From contig JBFMAU010000165.1 of NCBI GenBank assembly GCA_040755335.1, forward strand, positions 1 to 14,660: a stretch of DNA of 14,660 nt, read 5' to 3'. The notes below the pieces were generated by a model. It saw only the letters and a list, made by a program, of their open reading frames with translations, ran no database searches and had not been told where the DNA came from. Source of the stretch: UBA7656 sp040755335. Lineage in GTDB: Bacteria > Acidobacteriota > Blastocatellia > UBA7656. The position numbers and the translations under genes were made by a program. How positions within the stretch are numbered: position 1 is the stretch's first letter; the number at the start of each line of letters is the position of its first letter. Shown here piece by piece: positions 14,059-14,660 of the stretch.

Positions 14059-14081
14059 GGGCGCGCAACGGATTGCGCCAC
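14059..14081. repeat. Short palindromic repeat, copy E
   Basis: This repeats the first 20 bases of copy D exactly, then continues with CAC instead of GCC. It therefore ends TTGCGCCAC, exactly like copies A and B. The stem is GCGCAA/TTGCGC around CGGA. It sits three bases beyond the rpmB stop codon (14084-14086, minus strand). Confidence 0.75.
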
Positions 14082-14083
14082 TA

Positions 14084-14275
14084 TCAGGCGGCTTTTACGA
14101 CTTTGCCCGCTTTCAGGCAGCGGGTGCAGACCCGCAGGCGCTCGACGCGACCGCGAACGGTGGCGCGGACGGGCTGAAGATTGGGATCGAAACGACGACG
14201 AGTGCGGTTGTTGGCGTGGCTTACTCGATTGCCGAACTGAGGCCCTTTGCCGCACACATCACAACGCTTTGCCAT
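14084..14275 (-). CDS. rpmB: 50S ribosomal protein L28 (zinc-ribbon form)
   Basis: The 63-residue product begins MAKRCDVCGKGPQFGNRVSH, the standard L28 start, followed by the Asn/Arg-rich segment NNRTRRRFDPNLQPVRA and a C-terminal RLRVCTRCLKAGKVVKAA. Cys5, Cys8, Cys50 and Cys53 form the four-cysteine zinc site of the C+ type of L28. Some bacteria carry zinc-free paralogues for zinc starvation, so this is the zinc-dependent version. GGAGGT (14289-14284, minus strand) lies eight bases before the ATG at 14275, which settles the start. It converges on ridA and diverges from the lipoprotein gene at 14376. Confidence 0.96.
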   Translation of the reverse strand: MAKRCDVCGKGPQFGNRVSHANNRTRRRFDPNLQPVRATVRGRVERLRVCTRCLKAGKVVKAA

Positions 14276-14375
14276 TATGTTATACCTCCGGGTTATTTTT
14301 GGTATGAAGACAAAAGCGAAGTTTAACATGGGCCGCATCGCGCCCGTCAAACCTTTTTCGCGAAGGAGTAAAAAC

Positions 14376-14660
14376 GTGTTTCGTTCAACGAAAATCATAT
14401 CAATGATGCTGATTGCAGCAGCTTCTCTCCTCTTCGCTTCGTGCGACCAGAGTTCGACTGACGCATCGATCAAAGTCGCGGCCCGCGTCGGCTCGAGGGA
14501 CATCTCCATCGAACAGGTCGACAAAGCCCTCAAGCAGCAACTCGACGCCCAGGGCGGCGGAGGGTCGCTCTCCTCGGCCCAACTCATCACCGCTCGGCTC
14601 GCCGTACTCGACAAGCTGATTGAAGAAGAGGCCCTTTACCAGAAGGCGCAGAAAGAAAAC
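14376..14660 (+). CDS. Lipoprotein resembling SurA/PpiC-type periplasmic chaperone, N-terminal part (cut by window end)
   Basis: Starting at GTG 14376, with AAGGAG seven bases upstream, the frame is open for 95 codons to the window edge. MFRSTKIISMMLIAAASLLF is a signal peptide followed by Ala-Ser-Cys23, a good lipobox. After a short Ser/Asp linker, VAARVGSRDISIEQVDKALK (34-53) and the helical LSSAQLITARLAVLDKLIEE (65-84) followed by EALYQKAQKEN match the N-terminal region of SurA/PpiC/EpsD-like proteins, where a small beta-hairpin 'G-x-x-I-[ST]-x-x-[QE]-[VL]' precedes helices bearing 'L-x-x-L-I-x-x-x-L-[LY]-x-x-A'. It would act at the periplasmic side of a membrane in folding exported proteins. 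The rotamase domain, if present, lies beyond the window, so the enzymatic role is inferred. It is divergent from rpmB, with about 100 bases between. Confidence 0.75.
   Translation, partial: MFRSTKIISMMLIAAASLLFASCDQSSTDASIKVAARVGSRDISIEQVDKALKQQLDAQGGGGSLSSAQLITARLAVLDKLIEEEALYQKAQKEN

Noticed and set aside
14276..14614. Minus-strand frame continuing upstream of rpmB, suggesting a larger fusion protein
   Set aside because: L28 begins at the ATG at 14275 with a strong Shine-Dalgarno. The upstream frame is antisense to the lipoprotein gene.

Overview
The window is a mid-GC bacterial chromosome segment dominated by housekeeping genes. An unfused secD/secF pair behind tgt-yajC, a TonB/ExbB/ExbD/ExbD set whose TonB carries Val-Pro-Gly-Gly repeats, several TPR or lipoprotein genes, and a four-cysteine L28 together suggest a Gram-negative, didermic bacterium. 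Acidobacteriota, perhaps Blastocatellia, is my best guess, made from general familiarity and not from any search. The left edge is the accessory part; the rest is conserved.

Layout. Positions 1-74 hold the first 24 codons of an IS630-family transposase on the minus strand. They abut an open frame (69-536) for an unrecognised Gly/Asp- and Cys-rich protein that may be a remnant cut by the insertion. A minus-strand membrane glycosyltransferase (622-1821) is divergent from the next block, and the space between them carries a large dispersed-type inverted repeat (1948-2038). The plus-strand block tgt-yajC-secD-secF (2096-6959) couples queuosine tRNA modification to the accessory Sec translocon motor, an order also known from enterobacteria. 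SecF is much longer than usual because its periplasmic domain contains a tandem, degenerate helix-hairpin-helix-like insertion.

A 380-base spacer rich in small hairpins precedes an energy-transduction operon (7341-11113): a polytopic TonB-like protein, an ExbB/TolQ proton-channel subunit, two ExbD subunits and a TPR lipoprotein. A hairpin with a T-run (11149-11179) ends exactly at the start codon of the bifunctional (p)ppGpp synthetase/hydrolase gene (11180-13363). A tiny single-membrane-segment ORF and ridA follow. Converging on ridA is rpmB (minus strand), with two near-identical hairpins between them. Divergent from rpmB is a lipoprotein resembling SurA/PpiC-type chaperones, cut by the window end.

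Working together: SecDF-YajC assists export of envelope proteins, the TonB/ExbBD complex passes proton-motive force to the outer membrane, and the terminal lipoprotein probably aids folding of exported proteins. Rel, RidA and L28 belong to stress and translation physiology. Short hairpins of the form CGCAA-loop-TTGCG recur in at least five intergenic positions and look like a small dispersed repeat family. No tRNA, rRNA, CRISPR or defence system was found; the most unusual items are the SecF insertion, the hairpin placements at start codons and the repeat family.
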